60,645 nt of DNA. It comes from an uncultured Flavobacteriaceae bacterium. GTDB taxonomy: Bacteria; Bacteroidota; Bacteroidia; Flavobacteriales; Flavobacteriaceae. The DNA lies in contig CAJWPZ010000010.1 in NCBI GenBank assembly GCA_913045325.1, forward strand, positions 1 to 60,645, given 5' to 3'. The position numbers were made by a program, and so were the translations under genes. Position 1 is the first letter of the stretch, and each line of letters begins with the position of its first letter. This document shows positions 44,278 to 53,934 of this stretch, in pieces. The notes below the pieces were generated by a model that saw only the letters and a program-made list of their open reading frames with translations, was not told the DNA's origin and made no database searches.

Positions 44278-46062
44278 GTGTCACAAAACCTATTAGAGAC
44301 CATATCATTTCCAAAAGATCTTAGAGCGCTTTCTAAAGATCAATTACCGCAATTGGCCCAAGAGCTAAGAGATTTTATTATTAACGTGGTAGCTGTAAAA
44401 GAAGGGCATCTAGGAGCCTCACTTGGGGTTGTGGAGCTTACTGTTGCACTGCACTACTGTTTTAATACACCAGATGATAAATTGGTGTGGGATGTAGGAC
44501 ATCAAGCCTATGGCCATAAAATACTCACTGGAAGAAAAGATGTGTTTCATACCAATAGAACCTTAAATGGCATAAGTGGGTTCCCAAAAATAGAAGAAAG
44601 TGTTTATGATGCCTTTGGTACAGGACACAGTAGTACCGCTATATCTGCTAGTTTGGGGATGGCCATTGCAGCGAGCCTGGCAAAAAACAATACCAGACAA
44701 CACATCGCTGTTGTGGGAGATGCATCTATCGCAAGCGGAATGGCATTTGAAGCCCTAAACCATGCTGGGGTTACAGACACAAACATCCTTATTATTCTTA
44801 ATGACAACGCTATTGGAATAGACCCTAGCGTGGGTGCCTTAAAACAATATTTCACTAAAGTAACCCTAGAGGGTTCTCCAGATACAGATACTATTTTTGA
44901 AGCATTAAATTTTGATTACACAGGAGTTGTAGATGGACATAATATCGAAGAATTAATTGCTGTTTTTGAAAAGCTACAACAAAAAAAAGGACCCAAGATA
45001 CTGCACGTTATTACAAAAAAAGGAAAAGGACTTAAACAAGCAGAAGAAGACCAAGTAACCTACCATGCCCCTGGAAAGTTTAACCCAGCAACTGGAGATC
45101 GCGTAAAAAATAATACTGCAGGACTTGCTCCAAAATTTCAAGATGTTTTTGGGCATACCCTTGTCGAGCTAGCCAAAGAAAATGATGCCATTATAGGTAT
45201 CACTCCAGCCATGCCAACGGGAAGCTCTCTAAAATACATGATGGAAGCTTTTCCTGAGCGCGCTTTTGATGTTGGTATTGCAGAACAGCATGCCGTTACG
45301 CTATCTGCAGGACTTGCCAGTGAAGGATTACACGTGTTTTGTAATATCTATTCAACATTTTTACAACGAGCCTATGACCAGGTAATACATGATGTGTGCC
45401 TGCAAAAACTTCCAGTAATCTTTTGCCTAGACCGAGCCGGTATGGTAGGTGAGGATGGTGCAACCCATCATGGTATTTTTGACATAGCATTTTTAAGATG
45501 TATTCCAAATATTATCATTGCTGCACCTAGTAATGCTATTGCGCTTCGCAATATTTTATATACTGCACAACTAGGTCTACAGCTCCCAATTGCCATAAGA
45601 TACCCAAGAGGGCGCGGCAAAATAGTAGACTGGAAACAGCCCTTTAAAAAAATAGCAATTGGCCAGGCAGAAGCACTAAAAAAAGGGACTACCATTGCTC
45701 TTTTGTGCGTCGGTAGTATGGTGCAAAATGCACAAGATGCGCTAGATTTGCTTGAATCTCAGGCGCAAAAAGATCAAGTAGGGATCTATGATATGTGTTT
45801 TGTAAAACCGCTTGACATAAAACTACTTACTGAAATTTTCGAACACTACACAACTATAATTACCATTGAGAATGGTGTTATAAATGGCGGGTTTGGAAGC
45901 AGTATACTAGAGTATCAGGCAACTACAAAGTACACAAATACAATCGAGCTGCTTGGCATTAAAGATGAATTTCCAGAACATGCAAGTGTACATCAACTAC
46001 AAGATTTACAAGGTATTTCTCCAGAAGAAATAAAACAAACCATACGTACCTATTGCACATAA
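44278..46062 (+). CDS. dxs: 1-deoxy-D-xylulose-5-phosphate synthase
   Basis: The 594-residue thiamine-diphosphate enzyme has the GHLGASLGVVELTVALH block. The ThDP/Mg motif begins VVGDASIASGMAFEALNHAG and closes with ILNDN. DVGIAEQHAVTLSAGLA and RAGMVGEDGATHHG lie in the pyrimidine-binding half. It makes DXP, the first step of the MEP isoprenoid pathway. Start is GTG at 44278. There is no downstream Met within the conserved N-terminus, and homologues begin at this point. Isoprenoid product use is represented by the prenyl synthase at 33038. Confidence 0.95.
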   Translation: MSQNLLETISFPKDLRALSKDQLPQLAQELRDFIINVVAVKEGHLGASLGVVELTVALHYCFNTPDDKLVWDVGHQAYGHKILTGRKDVFHTNRTLNGISGFPKIEESVYDAFGTGHSSTAISASLGMAIAASLAKNNTRQHIAVVGDASIASGMAFEALNHAGVTDTNILIILNDNAIGIDPSVGALKQYFTKVTLEGSPDTDTIFEALNFDYTGVVDGHNIEELIAVFEKLQQKKGPKILHVITKKGKGLKQAEEDQVTYHAPGKFNPATGDRVKNNTAGLAPKFQDVFGHTLVELAKENDAIIGITPAMPTGSSLKYMMEAFPERAFDVGIAEQHAVTLSAGLASEGLHVFCNIYSTFLQRAYDQVIHDVCLQKLPVIFCLDRAGMVGEDGATHHGIFDIAFLRCIPNIIIAAPSNAIALRNILYTAQLGLQLPIAIRYPRGRGKIVDWKQPFKKIAIGQAEALKKGTTIALLCVGSMVQNAQDALDLLESQAQKDQVGIYDMCFVKPLDIKLLTEIFEHYTTIITIENGVINGGFGSSILEYQATTKYTNTIELLGIKDEFPEHASVHQLQDLQGISPEEIKQTIRTYCT

Positions 46063-46097
46063 AAAAAGAGGCTCTTATACTAAAGGCCTCTTTTTTT
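46061..46097. terminator. Bidirectional terminator between dxs and the M36 protease gene
   Basis: AAAAAAAGAGG (46061-46071) pairs with CCTCTTTTTTT (46087-46097) and serves the two convergent genes. Confidence 0.85.
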
Positions 46098-46111
46098 ATG
46101 TGTGAACTAAC

Positions 46112-48715
46112 TTACTGTATAATTAATTTGGTTGTTTTTGTAAATCCTTCTTGTGCTGTTACTTGAACTAAATAAACTCCAGAGGTGATTTGACTTACAT
46201 CCAAAATCGAAGTGGTGTCAAGTGAAATTTCTTTGGTGATCATTAATCTTCCATTTATATCAAACACAGATACATTTGCAATACCAGATGCCTGAGTAAC
46301 ACTAATATTTACAGTTTGTTTTGCAGGGTTTGGATATAGAACAATACCACTGTCTAGAAGTGCTCTATCTGCAGAGGCTAAAAGACAATTTGGAGTTTGA
46401 GGAACATCAAAAGCCTCTACTTGATCATTTAAGCTATTAGAGCTTCCCTGTGAGGCAGACAATCCTAATCCTCTTCGAGCAAATGCTTCCCAGATTAAAC
46501 ATTGATTTGCGCCACCATTTGCTAACATATCTGCCTCTAGTATCGCGTCTCTACCAGATTCGAAGCCAGGGTTACAAGGCTGCAGCTTAAGACCATCTAA
46601 TACAAGTTGCATGGCTATGTTATTTCCTCCTGTACCATTATATAAATCTGAATCAAACCCATATTGGTTTATTAAATCCCAGGTCATTTCCCATAGCATG
46701 GTTGCCCAAACAAAGCCAACCCCGTGAGGAACAGAAACATTCCCATCTGTATCTTGATAGGTATAATTATTTATAGAAAAATCTGTAGTATACGGAGCCT
46801 CTCTAATACCACCACCATCTGTAGCCTGGCCAGTTGCATAGGTTCCAATACCACGAATATCTTGTGGTTGATCTCCTGGTCTTAATGTGAGCATTAAACC
46901 AAACCAGTCACTCCAGCCCTCGCCCATTTGCTCCTGGTTTTGCAAACAACCTGAATTAAATCTACCACCGGTTAGTCTGGTGGAAATACCATGACCGTAT
47001 TCATGAGCTATAATTCCATTATCTACATCACCATCGAGTTGGTAGGCAGTACCGGTTAATAAAGAACCTTCAATCTGTTCTCCAGCAAGCAATGCTGCAA
47101 TAATAGCATCTCCGTCTGTTTGAGAAATCATAATAGAGGTAATAGTAACTTGATCTCCAACCTCTCCCGGCGCCATTGTTATAGGAGCCCCTGGTACATT
47201 GTTAATAATTATAACAGCAATAGCTCCTTGATTTTGCGCAGACAATATCTTAAATCCAAATTGACATTCTCCTCTTCTTATCACGGCAATACTACCGTTT
47301 ATATCTGCTCCATTTAATAGTTCATCACAAGCATCATAAGGATCTTCAGAGGCTCCTTGATCATCATCAAGGGTTAGGGCCAATTGTCCAACAATAGGAG
47401 TGTCTTCTGGTAGTGGGGCTCCAAAATTAGCAACCACACCCAGGTAATCACCTGCAAGAGAACCATCAATAGTTAATGCATTTCCTGGTGGTGCATTCCA
47501 TAAATACATTTGCATTCTTGGGTTACTACCATCTGGTGGTGAAGAAAAGTTTGCATTGTTGGTACCGCCACCATCTTGAGCTTGGGCATCTACAAAGTCG
47601 TCGTCGCTTCCGCCATTTCCGTAATTGTTATCTTGGAAATTTCCGCTCGATTCATCAAAACCGTATTGGTAATACACGTCATGCATGATGTTGTTCCAAT
47701 AAAATAAATTGGTTGTTGCTGCGGGTAACATCTCTGAAGGATCCACATTAAAGTTAAAAGGAAAATCAAAGGTTAATGAACTCCCTCCATCTGGAGAGGC
47801 GCCACCTGAGTTGTTGTTGTCTACATCATCTCTGGCAATTACATTGTTACCTCTTGTAATGGTATATTCTGGTCCTGGAACGCCGTCTGTATCGTGCCAT
47901 CCAAAGGGCGAGGCATCTTGGTTTGCAGGGTCTATCACTAACATATCATCTCCATGGTTTGGACTTTCAAAAGGAACAGGAAATACCCTGTAGCTTACCC
48001 CTACCTGGGAATTGAAAGAAACTGTATTTTCTGGTAGATGTAAAAAACTACTACTGGCATCGCTATTTGGAAGATGATTGTGAGTTGGTTTACCAAAATC
48101 ACAACTTGTTACCCAGTCATTGCTTGATAATAGAGCGCCTGTAATGGCGTCTATTCTAACAGAGTAATAATGACTTGCATCGAGCAAATAAATACTTAAA
48201 TCCCAGGCAAGACGAAGTGTGTTATCTTCCATTGGCTGAAAGACTAAAGATACCGGTATGTTGTTTAAAGAGATGGCTCCTGTGTTGAAGATAAAACTAT
48301 TATTTGATATAGTTTCTACAATCTCTAATGCACTTGGAGCACTTACCCCAATAGCTGTAGCAGCTTTTACAATTGCATTTTGAGCTGTTAAAGCTGGGCT
48401 ACTGGTATTTATTTTTTGTGAACTATTTGTTGTGAAACCGAGTTTTGAAGAAACTACAACACCATTTTTAATTCCAAAAACCGAAGTAGAATTGAATACT
48501 TCAATGCCAGAAATACGCTGAGAGACGTACACATTATCTAATCTCATACTCTTGGAGTATGTTGATGAATTTACCTTAAAATCGCTAACATCCTCTTGAG
48601 AGAGACCCATTTGAGCTCTATTGGCGTTAAAATGATTTTCTAGGATGGCTTGATTGTCTTGGGCATTACTAAACCCAATGGTAAATAACAAAAATAAGAA
48701 TGCGTACTTTTTCAT
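46112..48715 (-). CDS. M36-family (fungalysin-type) metalloprotease with PA domain and T9SS signal
   Basis: The 867-residue precursor has a signal peptide (about 1-18) and an FTP-like propeptide region (about 30-200). The M36 catalytic domain starts near 250. A protease-associated (PA) insert around 430-560 contains GSIAVIRRGECQFGFK. The zinc motif is H571-E572-YGH575 (AHEYGHGIS), with a downstream ligand in GEGWSDWFG. A T9SS type A sorting domain closes it (VLYPNPAKQTVNIS, then ITSGVYLVQV). It should be exported and anchored or released at the cell surface to degrade protein. The gene is preceded by an exact -7 box. Confidence 0.92.
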   Translation of the reverse strand: MKKYAFLFLLFTIGFSNAQDNQAILENHFNANRAQMGLSQEDVSDFKVNSSTYSKSMRLDNVYVSQRISGIEVFNSTSVFGIKNGVVVSSKLGFTTNSSQKINTSSPALTAQNAIVKAATAIGVSAPSALEIVETISNNSFIFNTGAISLNNIPVSLVFQPMEDNTLRLAWDLSIYLLDASHYYSVRIDAITGALLSSNDWVTSCDFGKPTHNHLPNSDASSSFLHLPENTVSFNSQVGVSYRVFPVPFESPNHGDDMLVIDPANQDASPFGWHDTDGVPGPEYTITRGNNVIARDDVDNNNSGGASPDGGSSLTFDFPFNFNVDPSEMLPAATTNLFYWNNIMHDVYYQYGFDESSGNFQDNNYGNGGSDDDFVDAQAQDGGGTNNANFSSPPDGSNPRMQMYLWNAPPGNALTIDGSLAGDYLGVVANFGAPLPEDTPIVGQLALTLDDDQGASEDPYDACDELLNGADINGSIAVIRRGECQFGFKILSAQNQGAIAVIIINNVPGAPITMAPGEVGDQVTITSIMISQTDGDAIIAALLAGEQIEGSLLTGTAYQLDGDVDNGIIAHEYGHGISTRLTGGRFNSGCLQNQEQMGEGWSDWFGLMLTLRPGDQPQDIRGIGTYATGQATDGGGIREAPYTTDFSINNYTYQDTDGNVSVPHGVGFVWATMLWEMTWDLINQYGFDSDLYNGTGGNNIAMQLVLDGLKLQPCNPGFESGRDAILEADMLANGGANQCLIWEAFARRGLGLSASQGSSNSLNDQVEAFDVPQTPNCLLASADRALLDSGIVLYPNPAKQTVNISVTQASGIANVSVFDINGRLMITKEISLDTTSILDVSQITSGVYLVQVTAQEGFTKTTKLIIQ

Positions 48716-48737
48716 AATAGGATGCTAATTTTTTTTT

Positions 48738-48763
48738 CAAAGCTAGGCACACCACTCGAACAA
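48738..48763 (-). promoter_or_regulatory. Promoter of the M36 protease gene
   Basis: On the minus strand TTG (48761-48763) precedes TAGCTTTG (48738-48745) by 15 nt. The box lies 22 nt before the ATG. Confidence 0.55.
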
Positions 48764-48802
48764 AAAAGAGGAATTAACATTTTTAACACATAAAACAGCT
48801 CC

Positions 48803-50146
48803 TTATATTTTACCGTTTATTTTTTGAAAAATTTGCAAGGCATTACTATCTGTTAATCTAGATACATAGTTACAGCAAGCCATTACATATTGATAGACAG
48901 ATTGAGGGGCTTTAATTGAAGGATCAAAGTAAGATAGAATAAGGTTGTCATAATGGCGCAACTCTTGGCCGCTATGATAGTTCTCTACAGCTGTGGTAAA
49001 GGTCTCTAGTAGTGCAGAGAGTATTTTATAACCTGCTATTTCTTTTTCTATAACCTCTTGAGATTGGTAGACATTGGTTACCGAAATTTTAATAATGTCA
49101 TTAATTTGAGCTTGATACTTACTTTTGTCTAAAAGGGCTCCTGTAAAAGTGCCGGCAAGGATCGCCTCTTCATGTTCGATAAATAGTTGTGTAGCTTCTT
49201 GGATAAGCACTCCAATGGCCATGGAGCGTAAATAAGTCAAGCGATCTTTACTATCGCTTAATTTATGATACTTGGCAGTATCTATGGTTTGTTTAACCAA
49301 AGCAATTAGATATTCTAAGGCAAACTCCTCTTCTATAAGGCCTAGATTAATACCATCTTCAAAGTCTATAATAGTGTAACAAATATCATCTGCAGCTTCC
49401 ACCAAATATGCCAGCGGATGACGCTCATAACTCATATCCTGCTCTTTGCCACGTTTGGTAAGACCTATCTCTTGAGCGACCTGCTCAAAGAAAGAAACCT
49501 CTGACTGAAACACCCCAAACTTTTTGTCTGCAATGTGAGAGGTCGGTTTTTTGGGTAACGATTCTTTTGGGTATTTCATGAAAGCCCCTAGGGTGGCGTA
49601 GGTAAGACGCAAGCCACCTTCTAAACCGTTTTTAGACTCTGTTACTATTTTAAAACCATTGGCATTGCCTTCAAAATCTACAAGATCTTGGTACTCCTTA
49701 TCGCTAAGCAAGGCTTTAAAACGTTTTCCTTTTCCGTTAGAGAAATAATCTCCAATGGCCTTCTCTCCGCTATGACCAAAAGGAGGGTTACCAATATCAT
49801 GGGCCAATGAAGCTGCTGCTACAATGGCGCCAAAGTCATTGAAATGATAGCCGTGTATAGATTCTAGCTGCGGATGTTTTTCTAGTATTGCCTTACCGGC
49901 CAAGCGCCCTAAAGACCTGCCCACCACAGAAACCTCAAGGCTGTGGGTTAATCTAGTGTGTACAAAGGAGGTTTGAGACAGCGGTATTACCTGGGTTTTA
50001 TCTTGCAGGCTTCTAAAGGCTTGCGAGAAAATAATACGGTCGTAATCTACCTCAAAACCCAAGCGAGTTGGGTCTTCTTCTATACGTAGTCTTTTGTTGG
50101 TTACCCCTTGTTTTTTAAGGGATAATAATTGTTCCCATTGCATCAT
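48803..50146 (-). CDS. dgt: Deoxyguanosinetriphosphate triphosphohydrolase (dGTPase)
   Basis: The 447-residue HD-superfamily enzyme has the metal-binding HD motif in SLAHDIGNPPFGHSG. It also has the N-terminal DYDRIIFSQAFRSLQDKTQV block, THSLEVSVVGR and, later, EAADDICYTIIDFEDG. It hydrolyses dGTP to deoxyguanosine and triphosphate. ATGs at 50146 and 50143 are both possible starts. It is divergent from the porin gene. It could balance dNTP pools with the RNR encoded at 56297. Confidence 0.93.
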   Translation of the reverse strand: MMQWEQLLSLKKQGVTNKRLRIEEDPTRLGFEVDYDRIIFSQAFRSLQDKTQVIPLSQTSFVHTRLTHSLEVSVVGRSLGRLAGKAILEKHPQLESIHGYHFNDFGAIVAAASLAHDIGNPPFGHSGEKAIGDYFSNGKGKRFKALLSDKEYQDLVDFEGNANGFKIVTESKNGLEGGLRLTYATLGAFMKYPKESLPKKPTSHIADKKFGVFQSEVSFFEQVAQEIGLTKRGKEQDMSYERHPLAYLVEAADDICYTIIDFEDGINLGLIEEEFALEYLIALVKQTIDTAKYHKLSDSKDRLTYLRSMAIGVLIQEATQLFIEHEEAILAGTFTGALLDKSKYQAQINDIIKISVTNVYQSQEVIEKEIAGYKILSALLETFTTAVENYHSGQELRHYDNLILSYFDPSIKAPQSVYQYVMACCNYVSRLTDSNALQIFQKINGKI

Positions 50147-50328
50147 AACGCTTTTGGTTTAAGAGATAGCAATATAGCGATTTACAAGAGCAAAAATAAC
50201 AAGCAAACACAAGACTTTTTAACACTAAAGTTACCCACAAAGAAAACGTAAGCTTAAACTTCTGTTAACATAGAAACCCTTTTTATTTTAGAATTTTGCT
50301 AAGAACAAAAACTAAAATAGATTTTAAA

Positions 50329-51531
50329 ATGAAATTACGCAATCTACTTATTATTATTGTGTGTGTATTATGCTTCACAACAAAGGCGCAAACCATTAGC
50401 GATGCTAGCTTTGGCAAAGGCCTTATTAACTTTGTTGCCAAAGACAGCACCTTTAGTATGAAATTTGCACCTCGTATCCAAGCTAGATTTAACTCTCAGT
50501 GGGATTATGATGGAGACAGTTATGGTGATGCAGCTCAAAATTTTTCACTCAGAAGAGCTCGTTTAAAATTTAGTGGTTTTGCCTACACCACAAAACTTAA
50601 ATATAAAGTGGAGCTTGGACTCTCAAATAGAGATGTATCTGGGGCTAGTGAATTTAACCGCAACACACCTCGTATTATTCTAGATGCCGTTGTAATGTGG
50701 AATTTCTTCCAAAACTTTGAACTTTGGGCAGGACAAACAAAACTGCCAGGAAACGTAGAGCGTGTTGTCTCTTCTGCAAACCTGCAACTTATAAACCGAT
50801 CGTTATTAAATAGTAACTTTAATATTGACCGAGATATTGGACTACAACTAAGACACCATGCAACACTCTTTGGAGATTTCATGATTCGTGAGAAAATCGC
50901 ACTGTCTCAAGGTGAGGGAAGAAACATCACTGAAGGTAATGAAGGCGGCTTGCAATACACAGGGCGTTTAGAGTTTTTACCTTTTGGGAAATTTGCATCA
51001 AAGGGAGAGTACTCTCAGGGAGATTTAAAACGTGAGAAAGCACCAAAATTAATGGTAGGGCTTACCTATGATTACAATAAAGATGCTGTAAAAACAAGAA
51101 GTAACATGGGGAGCTACATGTTTTTAAACGACGGCACATTATACCAAACAGACATTACTACATTTTTTGCAGATGCCATGTTTAAATACAAAGGCCTTGC
51201 TTTTATGGGAGAATACGCAATGCGTGAGGCAGATGCGCCACTTGCAGTAAATGCAGATGGAACAGAAACTGGAGATATTGTAAGAGTTGGTAACGCCATG
51301 AACATGCAACTAAGTTATTTACTGAAAAACAATATTGAGATAACAGGACGCTATACCACACTAGAATTTGAGGACATTACCTCTAGAGACCCACAAGACC
51401 AATACACCCTTGGAGTTTCTAAATATGTAGTAGGACATAAATTAAAAATACAGGCAGACGTTAGTTACAGTGCCAAAAACGGTGACCAAGATAACATCAT
51501 GGTAAGAACTGGTTTTGATTTACATTTTTAA
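50329..51531 (+). CDS. OprO/OprP-type phosphate-selective porin
   Basis: The 400-residue protein has a signal peptide (MKLRNLLIIIVCVLCFTTKAQ) and the beta-strand pattern of the porin O/P family. It has FAPRIQARFNSQWDYDGD near the mature N-terminus and ends in an aromatic C-terminal residue (GFDLHF), typical of outer-membrane barrels. ATG 50329 is chosen because it precedes the signal peptide directly. A TTG at 50296 would extend it by 11 residues. The PiT transporter follows after 67 nt, giving an outer plus inner membrane phosphate route. Confidence 0.9.
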   Translation: MKLRNLLIIIVCVLCFTTKAQTISDASFGKGLINFVAKDSTFSMKFAPRIQARFNSQWDYDGDSYGDAAQNFSLRRARLKFSGFAYTTKLKYKVELGLSNRDVSGASEFNRNTPRIILDAVVMWNFFQNFELWAGQTKLPGNVERVVSSANLQLINRSLLNSNFNIDRDIGLQLRHHATLFGDFMIREKIALSQGEGRNITEGNEGGLQYTGRLEFLPFGKFASKGEYSQGDLKREKAPKLMVGLTYDYNKDAVKTRSNMGSYMFLNDGTLYQTDITTFFADAMFKYKGLAFMGEYAMREADAPLAVNADGTETGDIVRVGNAMNMQLSYLLKNNIEITGRYTTLEFEDITSRDPQDQYTLGVSKYVVGHKLKIQADVSYSAKNGDQDNIMVRTGFDLHF

Positions 51532-51598
51532 TAACAATTTGGTAACAAATGGGTCCTGTAAATTGGAGACATTTGCATTATAATAATACACTATAATT

Positions 51599-53851
51599 AT
51601 GGATAATATTTATTTTTTAATGGTCGTGGTACTAGCTGTTCTGGCAATTGCCGATTTGGTGGTAGGAGTTAGTAATGATGCGGTAAACTTTCTAAACTCA
51701 GCCATTGGCTCAAAGGCTATTTCCTTTAAAACCATTATGATTGTTGCCAGTTTAGGAATTGCCTTTGGAGCTATGTCATCTAGCGGAATGATGGAAGTGG
51801 CTCGTAAGGGGATTTTTGTTCCTGGAGAATTCTATTTTGATGAAATTATGATTATTTTCATGGCAGTAATGATTACAGATATTCTGCTGTTGGATTTTTT
51901 CAACACTCTAGGAATGCCCACCTCTACTACAGTTTCTATTGTGTTTGAATTATTAGGAGCGGCAGTTGTTATCTCTTTAATAAAAATAGCCCAATCTAAT
52001 ACACAAACCATTTCAGACCTTGGAAATTACATTAATACAGCCAAGGCCACAGAAATCATAATGGGGATACTTCTTTCTGTTGTGGTAGCATTTTCTATAG
52101 GTGCGCTCGTGCAATACATTTCAAGATTGTTGTTGTCCTTTAAATTTAAAGACAAGGCATCTTGGGTAGGAGCCTTATTTGGTGGTATCGCAACAACTGC
52201 AATTACGTATTTTATCTTTATTAAAGGATTAAAAGGAACTAGCTTTATACCTGGAGATTTTAAAGAGTTTGTATTTACTAATACACCCGTAATTGTAGGT
52301 ATTAGCTTTGTAATTTGGACTGGAATTTCTGCACTAATCACCAATGTTTTTAAGGTAAGTGTTTACAAGTTTATCATCATCATTGGGACCTTTGCAATTG
52401 CCATGGCTTTCGCTGGTAACGACCTGGTTAACTTTATTGGTGTTCCTATTGGCGGATGGCAAGCCTACGAGGCCTGGCATGCTGCTTGGCTGCAGACAGG
52501 TGTTGCTGCAAGTGAATTTAGCATGAGTGCATTGGGTAAAAAAGTTCCTACTCCTCAGTTTTTATTGTTCGGTGCTGGGATTATTATGGTAGTTACACTA
52601 TGGTTTTCTAATAAAGCAAAAGCAGTACTAAAAACCTCTATTGACTTATCTAGCCAAGACTCTGTAAAAGAGCGTTTTCAACCAAACTTCTTGTCTAGAG
52701 CAATTGTTAGAACTGCCAAAGGTTGTTCTATAGTATTAACCTCAATGTTGCCAGCAGCAGCATTAAATAAAATTGAAGCTCAATACGAAAAACCAGTAAT
52801 TACTCTTGAAAAAGGGGAAGAAGCACCTGCCTTTGATATGGTCCGTGCTGCGATAAACTTAGTAGTTGCAAGTATTCTTATTTCTATTGCTACGTCAATG
52901 AAATTACCTCTTTCTACCACCTATGTAACCTTTATGGTAGCGATGGGTACCTCACTTGCTGATAGAGCTTGGGGTAGAGAAAGTGCTGTATACCGTGTGG
53001 CTGGAGTGTTAAATGTTATTGGAGGATGGTTCTTCACTGCATTTAGCGCCTTTGTTGCGGCAGGTATTGTAGCTTTTTTAATTCACTGGAACGTAAAGGT
53101 GATGATACCGGTATTGTTGCTACTAGTTGTCTTGTTACTGGTTAGAAGTTACCTTTCTTACAAAAAGAAGAGCACCTCTGTGGTAGACCCCAAGAGTTTG
53201 AAAAAATACGAAAGCAGTACGGTTCAAGGAATCATTTCAGAGAGTGCAGATAACATCTCTAATGTGGTATCTAGGACAAATAAAATCTACTCAGATGTCT
53301 TAAAAGGGCTTGCTAAAGAAGATATTAAAACTCTTAAGAAAAGTAGAAAAGGGGTTGACAAGCTCGACACAGAAATTGAAGAATTACGAGATAATATTTT
53401 CTATTTCATCAAGAATCTTGATGAGACAAGTGTTCGAGGTAGTAGTTTTTACATTACTATATTGGCTTACCTTACAGACATGACACAGTCTTTAGACTTT
53501 ATATCTAAGAAGAGTTACAAGCACATTAACAACAATCACAAAAAATTAAAATTCAACCAAATTAAAGACCTTCAAGAAATTGATGATTCTTTGGAAGGGT
53601 TGCTCATTGAGATTGAAGAGGTGTTTAACTCCCGTAAGTTTGAAAGAATTAGTTATGTTCTTTCTAGAAAACAAGAAATTATTTCTCTCATCTCAGACAA
53701 AATTACAAGCCAGATTGATAGAACAAGAACTGAAGAAGAAAGCCCAAAAAACACTTCTTTATACTTCAATATCTTACTAGAGACAAAAGACTTGGTAACA
53801 AGTATTATGAATTTAATGGATGAGTATTACACAAGTTATAAAAAAGAGTAA
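51599..53851 (+). CDS. PiT-family inorganic phosphate transporter fused to a PhoU-like domain
   Basis: The 750-residue protein has a PiT transport domain (about 1-530) with about a dozen TM helices and the two family repeats, GVSNDAVNFLNSAIGSKA and AFAGNDLVNFIGVPIGG, plus LPLSTTYVTFMVAMGTSLADR (quoted in part). A helical C-terminal region (about 540-750) resembles PhoU/DUF47 proteins, rich in charged coiled segments (GVDKLDTEIEELRDNIFYF). Separate DUF47 genes often accompany PiT in other bacteria, so the fusion may couple transport to regulation. Substrate is phosphate by family and by the adjacent porin. Confidence 0.9.
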   Translation: MDNIYFLMVVVLAVLAIADLVVGVSNDAVNFLNSAIGSKAISFKTIMIVASLGIAFGAMSSSGMMEVARKGIFVPGEFYFDEIMIIFMAVMITDILLLDFFNTLGMPTSTTVSIVFELLGAAVVISLIKIAQSNTQTISDLGNYINTAKATEIIMGILLSVVVAFSIGALVQYISRLLLSFKFKDKASWVGALFGGIATTAITYFIFIKGLKGTSFIPGDFKEFVFTNTPVIVGISFVIWTGISALITNVFKVSVYKFIIIIGTFAIAMAFAGNDLVNFIGVPIGGWQAYEAWHAAWLQTGVAASEFSMSALGKKVPTPQFLLFGAGIIMVVTLWFSNKAKAVLKTSIDLSSQDSVKERFQPNFLSRAIVRTAKGCSIVLTSMLPAAALNKIEAQYEKPVITLEKGEEAPAFDMVRAAINLVVASILISIATSMKLPLSTTYVTFMVAMGTSLADRAWGRESAVYRVAGVLNVIGGWFFTAFSAFVAAGIVAFLIHWNVKVMIPVLLLLVVLLLVRSYLSYKKKSTSVVDPKSLKKYESSTVQGIISESADNISNVVSRTNKIYSDVLKGLAKEDIKTLKKSRKGVDKLDTEIEELRDNIFYFIKNLDETSVRGSSFYITILAYLTDMTQSLDFISKKSYKHINNNHKKLKFNQIKDLQEIDDSLEGLLIEIEEVFNSRKFERISYVLSRKQEIISLISDKITSQIDRTRTEEESPKNTSLYFNILLETKDLVTSIMNLMDEYYTSYKKE

Positions 53852-53877
53852 GCATTGCCTTATTAAACCTCCCAAAG

Positions 53878-53911
53878 ACCCCGCATATTCTTTTGAATTG
53901 TGGGGTTTTTT
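53878..53911 (+). terminator. Terminator after the phosphate transporter gene
   Basis: ACCCCGCA (53878-53885) pairs with TGTGGGGT (53899-53906) with one G.T pair and is followed by a T run. Confidence 0.82.
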
Positions 53912-53934
53912 ATTATTTTTAACTGGTGCTAGAT

